Counted from the stretch's first letter, positions 1 through 8,930 are shown. The stretch is 64,000 nt of DNA from JALYTZ01 sp036559125 (GCA_036559125.1 DATBTT010000079.1:1-64000); one strand, 5' to 3'. Numbers and translations: made by a program. Notes: generated from the sequence alone by a model not told the origin.

Positions 1-3
1 CCG

Positions 4-1110
4 CTAGCGATAGACGGAATAGCCCTCGCCGTTTGCAGCGAAGGAGACGCAATCGCGACCGGCGGTTTTGCTGTGGTACATCGCCGCGTCGGCTTTCTCG
101 AGTAGCTCGCTGGCCGACGTCGCGTCGTACGGATAGGACGCAACGCCGATGCTGGCGGTGATGGAAACGGCGACGTCAAAACGCGCCGCACGAACGGCCC
201 GGCAAAACGCCGCGGCGCGTTCGATTGCGGCGGTTTTCTGCGTGTTGCGCACGATCGCGCAGAATTCGTCGCCGCCGTTGCGTGCCACGACGTCAATGCC
301 CGCGACCGCATGTGCGCGCAGCAGCGCGCCCATTGCCTGCAGCACGACATCGCCCGTGCCGTGCCCAAACGTATCGTTGATCTGCTTGAAATTATCCGTG
401 TCGACGAACCAAAGCGACAGCGTGGAGCCGGCAATGAGGCGCGCGCGCGCGATTTCTTCATGCAACCGATTGCGAAACGCGCGCGGCGTCAACAGTCCCG
501 TCAAGCCGTCGTAGGTCGCACTCGCGCGGTCGGCCTCACGCTCCGCAGCGAGCGCATACGGCGATGCCGCTTGGGCGACCGCACGCACCAAGGAGTCGGG
601 ATCGGCGAACCGTTCCGTCCGCGCCGACGCCGCGTAAACGACCGCTACCACCTTGCGATTATCGAGCATCGGCACCGCTAGCGCCGCCCGGTCGGTAGGA
701 ATGAGCGGTGTGGTGCGCGCGCTCGACTGCGCGCGATGGCCGGCTTGCACCGCGAGGGCGGGCAAGAGATCGGGACGGTCGAGCCGCAAACGCGAGCCCG
801 CAAAGTGCTCGCTACGGAGTCCGCCCGCATAGACGCACGCCAGTTCCTCGTCCGCGGGAGCAAATACCAATACATCGTCCACGTTCGGGTCGATAACTCG
901 CATCGCGGCGTCGAGGGCTTCGAGAACCGCTTGGGTCGAAGAACGCGCGGCTGCGGTCAAAACGCGGACGGCCTCGAGCACGTCGGATTCACGGCGTTGC
1001 GTTCGATGAACGCGACCGCGCAGCGATCGAGCCTCGAAATGCATGCGCGCGGCGTACGAACCGAGAAGAACGAACCCAGACGCTCCGAGCGCCGTCACCG
1101 TCACATGCAT
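4..1110 (-). CDS. GGDEF-domain diguanylate cyclase with N-terminal membrane anchor
   Basis: A 368-residue protein predicted to make cyclic di-GMP from two GTP. It has one N-terminal hydrophobic segment (about residues 4-21), a coiled linker, a GAF-like sensor region (about 45-190) and a C-terminal GGDEF domain. The intact catalytic motif is GGDEF at 279-283, preceded by the VDTDNFKQIND metal/substrate region near 236-246. The usual RxxD inhibitory site just before GGDEF reads AGID (270-273), so product inhibition is probably lost. The ATG at 1110 lies in the hexamer ATGCAT, which also holds the start of the divergent gene, so one of the two starts may be internal. The sensor ligand is unknown. 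Confidence 0.9.
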   Translation of the reverse strand: MHVTVTALGASGFVLLGSYAARMHFEARSLRGRVHRTQRRESDVLEAVRVLTAAARSSTQAVLEALDAAMRVIDPNVDDVLVFAPADEELACVYAGGLRSEHFAGSRLRLDRPDLLPALAVQAGHRAQSSARTTPLIPTDRAALAVPMLDNRKVVAVVYAASARTERFADPDSLVRAVAQAASPYALAAEREADRASATYDGLTGLLTPRAFRNRLHEEIARARLIAGSTLSLWFVDTDNFKQINDTFGHGTGDVVLQAMGALLRAHAVAGIDVVARNGGDEFCAIVRNTQKTAAIERAAAFCRAVRAARFDVAVSITASIGVASYPYDATSASELLEKADAAMYHSKTAGRDCVSFAANGEGYSVYR

Positions 1111-2523
1111 CCGAGGTCAGTACCCATCGATCCGTCATACCGGCCAACGTCTCCATCACTAACCGCTGCCGCCGAGGCGAATCGACGCGGCATCGCGCTA
1201 CGAGCCGCCGGACGGCCGGACGACGCCATCGCGGCGTTCCGGGACGGGCTGGCAAACGAGGCCGGCGCTGCCGAACTGCACGGCAATCTCGCCATCACCT
1301 TGGACGAAGCGGGGCAACGCGATGCCGCGCGCGATGCATACGCGGCCGCGTTGCAGATCGATCCCGCATTCGTTCCGGCACATCTCGGGCTCGGTTCGCT
1401 CGACGTGCGCGCCGCGCAGTACGAGCGCGCGGAGGCTCACTACCGTCGCGCCGTTGCCGTCGACCCGGACAACGTTACGGCCAATCTCGCGCTTTACGAG
1501 CTCGCGCAAATCGCCGGCCGCAACGACGAAGCGCTCGCGTTTCAGTTGTGCGCGCTGCGCCGGCAACAGCTGTTCAGCCAAGTCGCACCGCGGGAGCGCA
1601 GGCGCATTCTCGTGTTGATGGCTCCCGGAAGCTGGCAGGCCAACACGCCCGTCAATTTTCTCGTGGACCCCGAAACGACGACCCTCCACACGCTCTATCT
1701 CCTCGGTAAGGACGAGCTAGAAGAGCTCGCGTTACCGCCGTGCGATCTGATCTTCAACGCAATCGGCGAGTCCGATGAAGCGCCGCCCGCGCTCGAGCTT
1801 GCATCGACCGTTATCGCACGGCTGGGGCTGCCGTACCTTAATGCACCGCAGCGCGTGCTGGTCACCAACCGCGTCGCGCTCGTCGACGCGTTGGAAGGCA
1901 TCGACGGATGCGTCGTGCCGCCGATCGCGCGCATCAGTCGCGAAACGGTGGCGGCGCGGCTGTTGCCGGTCGACGTTCCCTTCATAATCCGTCCCGTAGA
2001 TTCGCATGCGGGTCACGATCTCGCTCGCATCGATGCATTGGGCGAACTCGACGCGTACTTGGAGCGTGCCGCGCAGGGCGAATTTTACGTCAGCCCCTTC
2101 GTCGATTATCGCAGTTCCGACGGCTTCTACCGCAAGTATCGCATCATCTGCGTGGGGGGCGAACCCTTTGCGTATCACCTCGCAATCTCACCGAATTGGA
2201 TGATTCACTACTACAACGCGCCCATGCGCGAGCACGCCTGGATGCGAGCCGAAGAGGAACGCTATCTCGCCGATTTTCACGGTGTATTCGGTGAGGCACT
2301 CCAACGCGCGTTGCGCGACGTCGCAAGCACTATCGGGTTGGAGTATTTCGGCATCGATTGCAGCATCGACCAAGACGGCAGGCTGCTGATTTTTGAAGCC
2401 GACCCTGCGATGATCGTGCACGTCAACGACGACCCGGAACTGTTCGGGTACAAGCATCGCTACGTGCCGCGCATCTTCGCGGCGCTCGAACGCCTGATCG
2501 ATTCGTATGCTCGATCCAACTGA
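1105..2523 (+). CDS. TPR-repeat protein fused to an ATP-grasp-like domain
   Basis: A 472-residue protein from the ATG at 1105; the frame is open further upstream, but that part lies antisense to the GGDEF gene. Residues about 15-150 are tetratricopeptide repeats (NRRGIALRAAGRPDDAI..., AHLGLGSLDVRAAQYERAEAHY). Residues about 170-470 resemble an ATP-grasp ligase: FIIRPVDSHAGHDL for the nucleotide-binding lysine/arginine region, then EYFGIDCSIDQDGRLLIFEADPAM for the metal-binding acidic region. ATP-grasp enzymes join a carboxylate to an amine or thiol through an acyl phosphate; the substrates here are unknown. The last 17 bases overlap the next gene, a PLP decarboxylase, so the two probably work together. 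No clear ribosome binding site precedes the start. Confidence 0.75.
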   Translation: MHPRSVPIDPSYRPTSPSLTAAAEANRRGIALRAAGRPDDAIAAFRDGLANEAGAAELHGNLAITLDEAGQRDAARDAYAAALQIDPAFVPAHLGLGSLDVRAAQYERAEAHYRRAVAVDPDNVTANLALYELAQIAGRNDEALAFQLCALRRQQLFSQVAPRERRRILVLMAPGSWQANTPVNFLVDPETTTLHTLYLLGKDELEELALPPCDLIFNAIGESDEAPPALELASTVIARLGLPYLNAPQRVLVTNRVALVDALEGIDGCVVPPIARISRETVAARLLPVDVPFIIRPVDSHAGHDLARIDALGELDAYLERAAQGEFYVSPFVDYRSSDGFYRKYRIICVGGEPFAYHLAISPNWMIHYYNAPMREHAWMRAEEERYLADFHGVFGEALQRALRDVASTIGLEYFGIDCSIDQDGRLLIFEADPAMIVHVNDDPELFGYKHRYVPRIFAALERLIDSYARSN

Positions 2524-3943
2524 TTGGCAGGCCTTCCGGGCGCAGGCGCATCGCGCGCTCGACGACGCATTCGATTTTCTGCAAACGGTGCGCGAGCGTC
2601 CGGTGTGGCAAGCGGTTCCCGATGAGGTGAAAAGCCGGCTTCAAGAAACCTTGCCACAAGACGAGTCCGACTTCGACGCGGTCTACCGGGAGTTTTCCGA
2701 ACTCATTCTTCCGTACGCAACCGGCAACATCCATCCGCGCTTTTTCGGCTGGGTTCACGGCTCCGGGACGCCGGCCGGCGCGCTTGCCGAACTGCTAGCC
2801 GCGACTATGAACTCCAACGTCGGAGGGCGCGATCACGGCGCGGTCTACGTCGAGCGTCAGATCGTTCGCTGGTTCACCGCGTTATACGGCTGGCCGGAAA
2901 CGGCAACGGGAATACTCGTCACCGGGACGTCGGCCGCCAATTTGATTGCCGTGCTGGTCGCGCGGACGAAAGCGCTTGGAACCGCGGTGCGCGAAGACGG
3001 TCTGCGCTCGAGCAATCTCGTGGGATACGCATCGTCGGCGACGCACGGGTGCGTGCGCAAGGCGTTCGAGGCGGCGGGGCTCGGCGCGGCCGCGCTGCGG
3101 GTGCTTCCCGTCGATCCCGAGCACCGCTGCCGCCCGGCATCGCTCGTCGAAGCGATCGCGCGCGATCGCGCAGCCGGCTACAAACCATTTCTTGTGGTCG
3201 GCAACGCCGGTACGGTCGACACCGGCGCCATCGATCCATTAAACGAACTCGCGGACCTAGCGGAAGGCGAAAGCCTCTGGTTTCACGTCGACGGCGCATT
3301 CGGCGCGACGGCATATTTGAGCGAATCGCTACGTCCGCGCCTTGCCGGAATCGAACGCGCCGACTCGATCGCGTTCGACTTTCACAAGTGGTTGCACGTG
3401 CCGTACGACGCCGGATGCGTGCTGATACGCGACGGCGACATGCATCGGGCTACGTTTGCGACCGAGGGTCCGTACATCACGCGCATGCCGCGAGGACTGG
3501 CCGCCGGCACGCCATGGTTCGCAGACTTTGGCCCCGATCTCTCGCGCGGATTCCGCGCCCTGAAAGTCTGGTTCACGCTCAAACACTTCGGCGCGCGCAA
3601 ACTTGCTGCGGCAATGGAGCGCAACTGCGAGCAGGCGCGTTATTTAGCAACGTTAGTCGATGCGGATGCGCGCTTCGAAATGCTCGCCCCGGTCAATCTC
3701 AACATCGTCTGCTTTCGGTATCGCAGCAACCGATTGAACGACGACGCACTCGACGGCTTCAACGACGAATTGGTCGTGCGCTTGCAAGAGAGCGGCGCGG
3801 CCGTCGCTTCGTCGACGACGATCTTTGGACGACGCGCCATCCGCGTCAACATTACGAACCACCGCTCCCAAGATAGCGATTTCGACCTGTTGATCGCGAA
3901 ACTCGCGTCGATCGGGGATCGCTTACTCGACGAAACCTTTTAA
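2507..3943 (+). CDS. PLP-dependent amino acid decarboxylase (aromatic-L-amino-acid/glutamate decarboxylase group)
   Basis: A 478-residue group II PLP decarboxylase. The N-terminal part carries HPRFFGWVHGSGTPAG, characteristic of the dopa/tyrosine/histidine decarboxylase family. The cofactor lysine is in FDFHKWLHVPYDAG, preceded by the aspartate of WFHVDGAFGAT that contacts the pyridine nitrogen. Length matches the family (about 470-500). The substrate cannot be read from the sequence; aromatic amino acids are most common in this family. It overlaps the ATP-grasp gene by 17 bases, which suggests translational coupling and perhaps a shared pathway in which an amine or amino acid is ligated. Confidence 0.85.
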   Translation: MLDPTDWQAFRAQAHRALDDAFDFLQTVRERPVWQAVPDEVKSRLQETLPQDESDFDAVYREFSELILPYATGNIHPRFFGWVHGSGTPAGALAELLAATMNSNVGGRDHGAVYVERQIVRWFTALYGWPETATGILVTGTSAANLIAVLVARTKALGTAVREDGLRSSNLVGYASSATHGCVRKAFEAAGLGAAALRVLPVDPEHRCRPASLVEAIARDRAAGYKPFLVVGNAGTVDTGAIDPLNELADLAEGESLWFHVDGAFGATAYLSESLRPRLAGIERADSIAFDFHKWLHVPYDAGCVLIRDGDMHRATFATEGPYITRMPRGLAAGTPWFADFGPDLSRGFRALKVWFTLKHFGARKLAAAMERNCEQARYLATLVDADARFEMLAPVNLNIVCFRYRSNRLNDDALDGFNDELVVRLQESGAAVASSTTIFGRRAIRVNITNHRSQDSDFDLLIAKLASIGDRLLDETF

Positions 3944-3994
3944 GCGAAGGATCGCTTTTCGGTTCGGGTGGAGGCCCACGCAGCAACTACGCCG

Positions 3995-4019
3995 CCCTTC
4001 GACAGGCTCAGGGTGACGG
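3995..4019 (+). repeat. Dispersed intergenic repeat, CCCTTCGACAGGCTCAGGG type
   Basis: A 25-base copy of the repeat family also seen near 11834, 22980-23116, 27753-27831 and 60294-60424. It lies between the decarboxylase stop and the next gene. The ends CCCT/AGGG can pair, so it is weakly palindromic. Confidence 0.75.
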
Positions 4020-4046
4020 AATCGTCGCGCTGCGCCACGAGGAGCG

Positions 4047-4586
4047 GTGGCAGGACCCTGGTCGCTGCGATGGTACACAGCGCGGGTGATTGACGTGAAT
4101 GCAGATTGGGAGCGGCGAATCGCCGAGCTGTGGGCGACGATGGACGACTACGACGAACGCGAGTTCGTCGCGCGGGTCGACGCACTCGCGGCCGAACTGC
4201 CACCGGGGGACGCGACCGGACTCTTCGAGCGAGCCGGAGCCCTCGATTCCACGGGGCATTCCGATCTTGCAGTGCCGCTGTACCACGCCGCGCTCGAAGC
4301 GGGATTGACGGGCGATCGCCGTCGTCGCGCAATCATTCAGATGTCCAGCTCGCTGCGCAATCTTGGAAAAGCGCAGGACGCGGTCGACATGCTCGCTGCC
4401 GAGCTGGAAGCCGTGAGCGATGATTTGGACGGGGCGGTGCGCGCCTTTTTGGCGCTTGCACTCGTAGACGTCGGGCGCGAGCGCGAAGCCGTCGCCGTTG
4501 CCCTCGCGGCGCTTTCCGGGTACCTTCCGCGCTACAATAGGTCCGTTGCCGCCTACGCGCAACAACTCACTTCCGGTGGAGCGTGA
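4047..4586 (+). CDS. Tetratricopeptide-repeat protein (TPR group 5 type)
   Basis: Up to 179 residues, mostly alpha-helical repeats (DATGLFERAGALDSTGHSDLAVPLYHAALEAGL, then RRAIIQMSSSLRNLGKAQDAVDML). The family is known from many bacteria as a small cytosolic protein of undefined role, presumably binding another protein. The start is uncertain: in-frame GTG codons lie at 4047, 4086 and 4095, and homology should begin near VNADWERRIAELW, which favours 4086 or 4095. Its stop lies 3 bases upstream of the hydrolase ATG at 4589, so the two are probably co-transcribed. Confidence 0.75.
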   Translation: MAGPWSLRWYTARVIDVNADWERRIAELWATMDDYDEREFVARVDALAAELPPGDATGLFERAGALDSTGHSDLAVPLYHAALEAGLTGDRRRRAIIQMSSSLRNLGKAQDAVDMLAAELEAVSDDLDGAVRAFLALALVDVGREREAVAVALAALSGYLPRYNRSVAAYAQQLTSGGA

Positions 4587-4588
4587 TT

Positions 4589-5524
4589 ATGAAAACGTAC
4601 CGTTTCGTCTCGGCGCTACTGTTGACGGCGATTTTGGCTACTCTTCCGGCGCTCGCCGTCGTGCCGCCGCCGCTCCCGAGCGCGCAGCAGAGTTACGACG
4701 CGGGCTCGATCCACGTCGACGCCTACGGCACGGCCGGTAAACCGGCGCTCGTATTTATACCCGGCCTCACGTGCGGACCGTGGGCGTGGTCGGGAGAGAT
4801 CAACGCCTTCGCCAATGACTACCGAATTTACGCCCTGACGCTGCCGGGCTTCGACGGCCGCGCTCCAATTAACCGGCCACTCTTCACGACGGTAAGCGCC
4901 GACTTCTGGAAGTGGATGAGCCAACGCAACGTAATCGCGCCGGTAGTCATCGGTCACAGCCTCGGCGGCACGCTTGCGTTCATGCTTGCCGAACAGCATC
5001 CGGAGCGATTGCGCGCGGCGGTGTCGGTGGACGGATTGCCTGTGTTCCCCGGAACCGAGGCGCTCACCGGCGCGGCTCGCGAAACGCGAGCGGCGCAAAT
5101 GTCCGCTCCCATCGCCGCGTCGAAGGACCAAGCGTCATTTACGCAAGCCATGAAACAATACTCGCTCCCGTATCTCGTCACATCGAAGAGCGACGTGAAC
5201 GCGATCGCGTCGCTTGCCGGCCGTAGTAACCCCGCGGCGACCGCAGCCTGGACGAAGGAAGATGCGCAATTGGATCTTCGGCCAAGCCTCGGCAAAATCA
5301 CGATCCCGTTCTTGCTCGTCGCTCCGTACGACGCACAAATCGACGCGCAATACGGCGCGAAGAGCGCCGCAGACGTGGTCGGGTACTACCAGACGCTTAC
5401 GTCGGGAACCCCGAAACTGAAGGTCGTTTCGATCGACAACTCGCGCCATTTCATCATGTACGACCAACCGGTCGCCTTACACGCCGCAATCGCGTCGTTT
5501 CTGGGAAGCCTTACGGCGCAGTAG
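4589..5524 (+). CDS. Secreted alpha/beta hydrolase
   Basis: A 311-residue protein with a cleavable signal peptide (MKTYRFVSALLLTAILATLPALA). The alpha/beta hydrolase fold has an oxyanion region (FIPGLTCGPWAW), the nucleophile elbow GHSLGG, an acid in the PYDAQIDAQYG strand and a C-terminal catalytic histidine in NSRHFIMYDQP. Substrate unknown; an ester or lactone is likely. The ATG at 4589 is preceded by GGTGGAG about 6 bases upstream. The 3' end overlaps the convergent glmU gene by 14 bases. Confidence 0.85.
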   Translation: MKTYRFVSALLLTAILATLPALAVVPPPLPSAQQSYDAGSIHVDAYGTAGKPALVFIPGLTCGPWAWSGEINAFANDYRIYALTLPGFDGRAPINRPLFTTVSADFWKWMSQRNVIAPVVIGHSLGGTLAFMLAEQHPERLRAAVSVDGLPVFPGTEALTGAARETRAAQMSAPIAASKDQASFTQAMKQYSLPYLVTSKSDVNAIASLAGRSNPAATAAWTKEDAQLDLRPSLGKITIPFLLVAPYDAQIDAQYGAKSAADVVGYYQTLTSGTPKLKVVSIDNSRHFIMYDQPVALHAAIASFLGSLTAQ

Positions 5525-6872
5525 GGGTCTTTTTCGGCAACGGCCGGGCAGGATTGCCCGCAACGCGTTCGCCGGCCGGCACGTTTTTGGTGACGACGGC
5601 GGATGCGCCGGTCATCGCGCCGTCTCCGATCGTGACCGGCGCGATGAGCGAGCTGTTCGATCCGATGAACGCGTTCTTGCCGATGGTCGTCGCGTTCTTG
5701 TTCTTTCCGTCGTAATTGCACGTGATAGTGCCGGCGCCGATGTTGCTGTCTTCGCCGACGGTTGCGTCGCCCAAATACGTTAGGTGGCCCGCTTTAACTC
5801 CGGTCGCAAGCTGCGAATTTTTCACTTCGACGAAATTGCCGATGTGGACGCCGTCGGCGAGGACCGTATGGCCGCGCAGGTGCGCGTACGGACCGATCGT
5901 AACGCCGCTGCCGACCGAACTGTCGACGATGGCGCTCTCGCGTACGGTGACGGCGTTTCCAAGCTTGGCGTTCGATAGGCGCGCGTTGGGTCCGATGACG
6001 CACCGTTCGCCGATCTCGGAGAGACGGCCAACGGTCGAATTCGGATAGATAACGGTGTCGCGTCCGATTTCGAGTTCGGGTTCCAGATACGTGGTATCCG
6101 GATCGACGATCGTGACGCCATCGCGCATATGCTTGGCACACAGGCGCGCGTTCATCTCTTTGCGCGCAAGTGCGAGCTCGACACGATCGTTGATTCCCAG
6201 CACGTGCAGATGGTCGTTCGCAACGACGGGAACGACGCGCTTGCCGTTCTTCGCGAACGTCTCGACCATATCGGTGAGGTAATACTCGCCTTGCGCGTTG
6301 TCGTTGCGCAGCGCCGCAATCCCCTCGCGCAGCTCCGGTTCTTCGAAAGCGTAGATGCCGGCGTTCATCTCGTCGACCGCCAATTCGTCCGCGCTCGCAT
6401 CCTTGACCTCGACGACGCGCTCCACATCGCGTCCGCGCCGAATGACGCGTCCGAAATTTGACGGTAGCGGCATCCTTACGGTGACCATTGCGAGCGACGG
6501 CTTTCCACCAGCGCCGTTCGCCAGCGTTCCGACAACGTCGCGAAAGAGTTCTTCGTGTATCAACGGCATATCGCCGTAGGCGACGATGAGGCGCCCGCCG
6601 TCACGCGGTTGTAAAGCAGCGAGCGCAACCTGCACCGCATGTCCCGTGCCGAGCTGCTCTTCCTGAATGACGCTCGCAACGCCGAACTGCGCGACCAGCG
6701 GATCGAGTTCCGGGTTGCTCACAACTACGATGTCGTCGACGCCGGCGTCGCGCAGCGATCGCAACACGTGCCACAAAAGTGGGCGTCCGCAAATCTCATG
6801 CAAGACCTTGGGAGTCCCGCTTTTCATGCGCGTCCCTTTTCCGGCCGCAAGAACGATCGCTCGAATAGTCAC
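5511..6872 (-). CDS. glmU: Bifunctional UDP-GlcNAc pyrophosphorylase / glucosamine-1-phosphate acetyltransferase
   Basis: A 453-residue protein (E. coli GlmU is 456). It makes UDP-N-acetylglucosamine for peptidoglycan and LPS: the C-terminal domain acetylates glucosamine-1-phosphate, the N-terminal domain adds UMP. Seen here: the signature LAAGKGTRMKSGTPKVLHEI at the N-terminus, metal-binding YGDMPLI near residue 105, and a left-handed beta-helix from about 250 with the catalytic histidine in AGHLTYLGDATVG and the IGAGTITCNYDG motif. The GTG start at 6872 shares GTGA with the stop of gltX, so translation is coupled. Confidence 0.96.
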   Translation of the reverse strand: MTIRAIVLAAGKGTRMKSGTPKVLHEICGRPLLWHVLRSLRDAGVDDIVVVSNPELDPLVAQFGVASVIQEEQLGTGHAVQVALAALQPRDGGRLIVAYGDMPLIHEELFRDVVGTLANGAGGKPSLAMVTVRMPLPSNFGRVIRRGRDVERVVEVKDASADELAVDEMNAGIYAFEEPELREGIAALRNDNAQGEYYLTDMVETFAKNGKRVVPVVANDHLHVLGINDRVELALARKEMNARLCAKHMRDGVTIVDPDTTYLEPELEIGRDTVIYPNSTVGRLSEIGERCVIGPNARLSNAKLGNAVTVRESAIVDSSVGSGVTIGPYAHLRGHTVLADGVHIGNFVEVKNSQLATGVKAGHLTYLGDATVGEDSNIGAGTITCNYDGKNKNATTIGKNAFIGSNSSLIAPVTIGDGAMTGASAVVTKNVPAGERVAGNPARPLPKKTPTAP

Positions 6873-8371
6873 GCGGCGCCCGGCTCCTCAATGCTGCCCG
6901 GGGGTTGCAAATTTCTCCATGCCTTTTGCTCGCTTGCGCTCACCCCGCCCAGCAACTCCAACGCGGCACGCAGGCGTTCGCGAACCAGGTCGCGGCCGAG
7001 CAGCGCGATTGCATCGTAGAGCGGCACCGATGTCGGGCTTCCCGAAATGGCGACGTAGAACGGGCGGGCAACATCGCGGAATTTTCGTCCGATCGTGGCG
7101 GCGACGCCTTTAAGAACGCCCTCTATCTCGGTGGTGTCCCACGATTGCACGGCATCGAAGCCCCACGTGGCCAGCTGATAGGCCTTGCGCAACGATTCGT
7201 CGTCCAATTTGGTGTCGCGTAACTGCTCCAGCGTAATCGGCAACCGGCCGGAAAAAAAGAAGGCTAGAAGTAGGCCGAGGTCGCTCAATCGCTCGATGCG
7301 CGGTTGGGCTATGGCCGCGATGCGCTGCATGTGCGCGGGATCGAAGGCCCATGCTTTGACGCGATCCATGAATTGCTGCGTCGAGAGCGTTTCGCGAAGG
7401 TACCGTCCGTTGAGCCAATTCAATTTGGGCACGTCGAATACGGGACCACCGAGCGCTATATGATCGAGAGCGAAGCGTTCGATAAGCTGCTCGAGCGTCA
7501 TCATCTCGCCGCCTTCGGTGGAGCTAACCGCGAGCAGGCCCAAGAAATTCAGCAGCGCTTCGGGCAGATATCCCATCGTCTTGTAAAAGAGAATGCCCGT
7601 CGGATTCTTGCGTTTGCTGAGCTTGCTCTTGTCGGGGTTGCGCAGCAGCGGCAAATGCATGAGCGCCGGCGCTTCCCATCCGAAGTATCGGTACAGCAGC
7701 ACGTGCTTGGGAGCCGAGCTCACCCACTCTTCCCCGCGGATGACGTGCGTGATCTCCATGAGATGGTCGTCGACGACGTTCGCGAGATGATACGTCGGCA
7801 TGCCGTCGGATTTCATGAGCACTTGCATGTCGACCGTATTCCACTCGATTTCGATCGGGCCGCGACGCAAGTCGTCGATGACACAGATGCCGTCCGGCGG
7901 CACCTTCATGCGCACGACGAATTTTTCGCCGCGCGCCTCGCGCTGCGCGACTTCAGCCGGCGCGAGCGCCGCGCATAGTCCGTCGTAACGCGGCGGCTGC
8001 TTGGCAGCGCGTTGCGCTTCGCGCAACTCCTCCAAACGTTGCGGCGTGCAAAAACACTTGAACGCGTTACCGCCGGCCAGCAACAGCGCGACGTGCTCGG
8101 CGTAAATCGCCGACCGTTCGCTCTGGCGATACGGGCCGTACGGGCCGCCGGTATCCGGTCCTTCGTCCCAGCTCAAGCCCAGCCAGTGCAACGAATCGAG
8201 AATCGCTTTCTCGGATTCGAGCGTGCTGCGCGCGCGATCCGTATCCTCGATGCGCAGCACGAACTGGCCACCGTGTTTTTTTGCAAAGCAATAGTTCACC
8301 AGCGCCACGTACGCAGTGCCCACGTGCGGATCGCCGGTGGGTGAAGGAGCGACTCGCGTTCTGACTTTCAC
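6869..8371 (-). CDS. gltX: Glutamyl-tRNA synthetase (class I)
   Basis: About 500 residues when read from the GTG at 8371. The reading frame is open to 8398, but 8371 is preferred because its GTG overlaps the TGA of the upstream mutase small subunit (GTGA) and the protein then starts right before RVAPSPTGDPHVGTA. HVGT is the class I HIGH motif and KSKLSKRK the KMSKS loop. The C-terminal half (after about 330) is the helical anticodon-binding region. It charges tRNA-Glu, or also tRNA-Gln if an amidotransferase route exists. It lies in a chain of overlapping genes between mutase genes and glmU, an unusual setting. Confidence 0.95.
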   Translation of the reverse strand: MKVRTRVAPSPTGDPHVGTAYVALVNYCFAKKHGGQFVLRIEDTDRARSTLESEKAILDSLHWLGLSWDEGPDTGGPYGPYRQSERSAIYAEHVALLLAGGNAFKCFCTPQRLEELREAQRAAKQPPRYDGLCAALAPAEVAQREARGEKFVVRMKVPPDGICVIDDLRRGPIEIEWNTVDMQVLMKSDGMPTYHLANVVDDHLMEITHVIRGEEWVSSAPKHVLLYRYFGWEAPALMHLPLLRNPDKSKLSKRKNPTGILFYKTMGYLPEALLNFLGLLAVSSTEGGEMMTLEQLIERFALDHIALGGPVFDVPKLNWLNGRYLRETLSTQQFMDRVKAWAFDPAHMQRIAAIAQPRIERLSDLGLLLAFFFSGRLPITLEQLRDTKLDDESLRKAYQLATWGFDAVQSWDTTEIEGVLKGVAATIGRKFRDVARPFYVAISGSPTSVPLYDAIALLGRDLVRERLRAALELLGGVSASEQKAWRNLQPPGSIEEPGAA

Positions 8372-8781
8372 CCTACGAGTTCGCGGCGCTTTCCACACTC
8401 ACGCTGCACGAAATCGACGATATTCGAAAGCGGCGCGCCCGGCGTAAAAATTTCCCGAACGCCGAGGCGTTTGAGTTCCGTCGCATCTTCCGGCGGTATA
8501 GTGCCGCCGCCGAAAAATACGATGTCTTGCGCGCCCTGCGCCTGCAGTTGCTCGACGATGAGCGGAAAGAGCGTCATGTGCGCTCCGGAAAGAATCGAGA
8601 GGCCGATGCCGTCGGCGTCTTCCTGAATGGCCGTTTGAACGATCTGCTCGGGCGTCTGAAATAACCCGGTATAGATCACTTCCATCCCCGCGTCGCGCAG
8701 TGCGCGCGCGATGACTTTAGCGCCGCGGTCGTGGCCGTCGAGCCCCGCTTTGGCCACGATAATGCGTAACGGTCTAGCCAT
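8368..8781 (-). CDS. B12-binding small subunit of an acyl-CoA mutase (isobutyryl-CoA mutase small subunit-like)
   Basis: A 137-residue cobalamin-binding domain from the ATG at 8781. It shows the base-off/His-on motif GLDGHDRGAK (DxHxxG) with the histidine that replaces the lower ligand of B12, then SGAHMTL and GGGTIPPEDA around the nucleotide tail. Length and motifs match the small subunits of two-subunit methylmalonyl- and isobutyryl-CoA mutases. The start overlaps the end of a 50-codon reading frame (ATGGCTAG), and the stop overlaps the gltX start (TGA within GTGA). With the large subunit at 8931-10634 it should form the active heterodimer or heterotetramer. Confidence 0.92.
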   Translation of the reverse strand: MARPLRIIVAKAGLDGHDRGAKVIARALRDAGMEVIYTGLFQTPEQIVQTAIQEDADGIGLSILSGAHMTLFPLIVEQLQAQGAQDIVFFGGGTIPPEDATELKRLGVREIFTPGAPLSNIVDFVQRECGKRRELVG

Positions 8782-8926
8782 GAACTCCCTTAATTGCGCG
8801 GCATTCCAGCCGCCGTGCGGCTTCACGCCGGCGAACCAACGCTAGCGCTTCTTCGAGTTTGCGCGTGACTTCCTGGAGCGTTTGACGAGCCACGAGGCGC
8901 TCGCCGTCGTTGTGTATGCGCATCAT
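8774..8926 (-). CDS. Possible 50-residue protein between the mutase subunit genes
   Basis: A short frame beginning ATGATG at 8926-8921, two to four bases after an AGGA sequence that overlaps the TAA stop of the mutase large subunit. It ends in TAG at 8776-8774, inside the first codons of the small subunit. The predicted peptide is a charged helix (QTLQEVTRKLEEALALVRRRE) with no signal or membrane segment. The tight spacing on both sides, 4 bases then an 8-base overlap, is what one expects of a translated cistron or a translational-coupling device. No family recognised; it could also be non-functional. Confidence 0.4.
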   Translation of the reverse strand: MMRIHNDGERLVARQTLQEVTRKLEEALALVRRREAARRLECRAIKGVHG

Positions 8927-8930
8927 ATCC

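Noticed and set aside
736..1104. Longer N-terminus for the TPR/ATP-grasp protein
   Set aside because: It runs antisense to the GGDEF protein's conserved region and has shadow-like composition; TPR homology begins after 1105.
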